This document shows positions 14,252-14,431 of a DNA stretch of 14,431 nucleotides, piece after piece (positions within the stretch are counted from its first letter, which is position 1; each line of letters begins with the position of its first letter). The notes beneath the pieces were generated by a model that saw nothing but the letters and a program-made list of their open reading frames with translations, did no database searches and was not told the DNA's origin. The position numbers were made by a program, and so were the translations under genes. Source of the stretch: Actinomycetes bacterium (GTDB lineage Bacteria; Actinomycetota; Actinomycetes; Mycobacteriales; Mycobacteriaceae). The stretch covers positions 1 through 14,431 of the forward strand of contig JAEZKH010000241.1 of assembly GCA_023415515.1 (NCBI GenBank), written 5' to 3'.

Positions 14252-14431
14252 GTGACGGTGATAGCAGCGGATGCGCTGACGGACCTGGTCGAACAGGTGA
14301 AACCCTGGCTCGGCTCCGGCGCGGTATCGGATTACCTGCCGGAGCTGAGCCGGGCCCGCAGCGACGACCTCGCGGTCGCCGTCGGCCGGGGGGTCGGCGG
14401 CGTCGTGGCCGGAGGAGACCGGGGGGGGGAC
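14252..14431 (+). CDS. glsA: Glutaminase (start only, cut by window edge)
   Basis: The first 60 codons of a serine-dependent glutaminase are present; the enzyme hydrolyses glutamine to glutamate and ammonia. The stretch LVEQVKPWLGSGAVSDYLPE, then LSRARSDDLAVAV, matches the family's N-terminal pattern (G-x-V-A-D-Y-I-P-x-L then G-I-A-V), and VVAGGD stands where family members have a Y-x-A-G-D turn. The catalytic Ser-Lys pair would lie just past the edge. GTG 14252 is preferred because AGGA (14241-14244), overlapping the previous stop, is a suitable ribosome site. The 9-base gap implies co-transcription with the GlnT-like gene. The last bases are a run of nine G (14421-14429), so the final residues may be unreliable. 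The call rests on a short fragment. Confidence 0.7.
   Translation, partial: MTVIAADALTDLVEQVKPWLGSGAVSDYLPELSRARSDDLAVAVGRGVGGVVAGGDRGGD

Noticed and set aside
1..14431. CRISPR array, insertion sequence, tRNA or attachment site
   Set aside because: I saw no regularly spaced repeats, transposase, terminal inverted repeats, tRNA fold or integrase anywhere in the window.

Overview
The window looks like part of a mycobacterial chromosome, most likely a fast-growing Mycolicibacterium-type species. The DNA is GC-rich. UvrB and RpsA match the mycobacterial forms almost residue for residue. CoaE carries the C-terminal GrpB/UPF0157 extension found in mycobacteria. The order MFS exporter / uvrB / DUF402 gene / coaE / rpsA mirrors the M. 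tuberculosis block Rv1634-Rv1630 as I remember it.

Left half (1-7206), core block. On the minus strand lie rpsA, then coaE 12 bases downstream, and separately uvrB followed 30 bases later by an MFS exporter that runs off the left edge. Between them, on the plus strand, are a DUF402 gene that appears dead (no start codon, plus an in-frame TAG) and a small exported protein. The exported-protein gene converges on coaE through a hairpin that contains both stop codons. Upstream of uvrB is a near-perfect RecA-independent (PafBC-type) DNA-damage promoter, whose geometry predicts a leaderless uvrB mRNA.

Middle (7207-8611). A 237-base divergent region holds a candidate rpsA promoter overlapping a perfect inverted repeat, and a leaderless-type -10 for a PrsW-family intramembrane protease.

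Right part (8651-14431), accessory nitrogen cluster, all on the plus strand: a LacI-family regulator, a DUF1116 protein (homologue of E. coli AllG/YlbE, one subunit of oxamate carbamoyltransferase), an NCS1 nucleobase/ureide-type permease, a divergent GlnT-type glutamine-synthetase-like enzyme, and the start of a glutaminase cut by the window edge. The DUF1116 promoter has a consensus -35, a CRP-like palindrome over the -10, and two LacI-type operators in the leader. A third near-copy of the operator lies inside the glutamine-synthetase-like gene, built from unusually A/T-rich codons. I infer a LacI-controlled, possibly cAMP-responsive scavenging pathway. It would import a nitrogenous ring or ureide compound and process it through carbamoyl and gamma-glutamyl chemistry. 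The substrate is unknown. The usual AllG partners (FdrA/AllF and DUF2877/AllH) are not in this window. This cluster is the best candidate here for an undescribed system.
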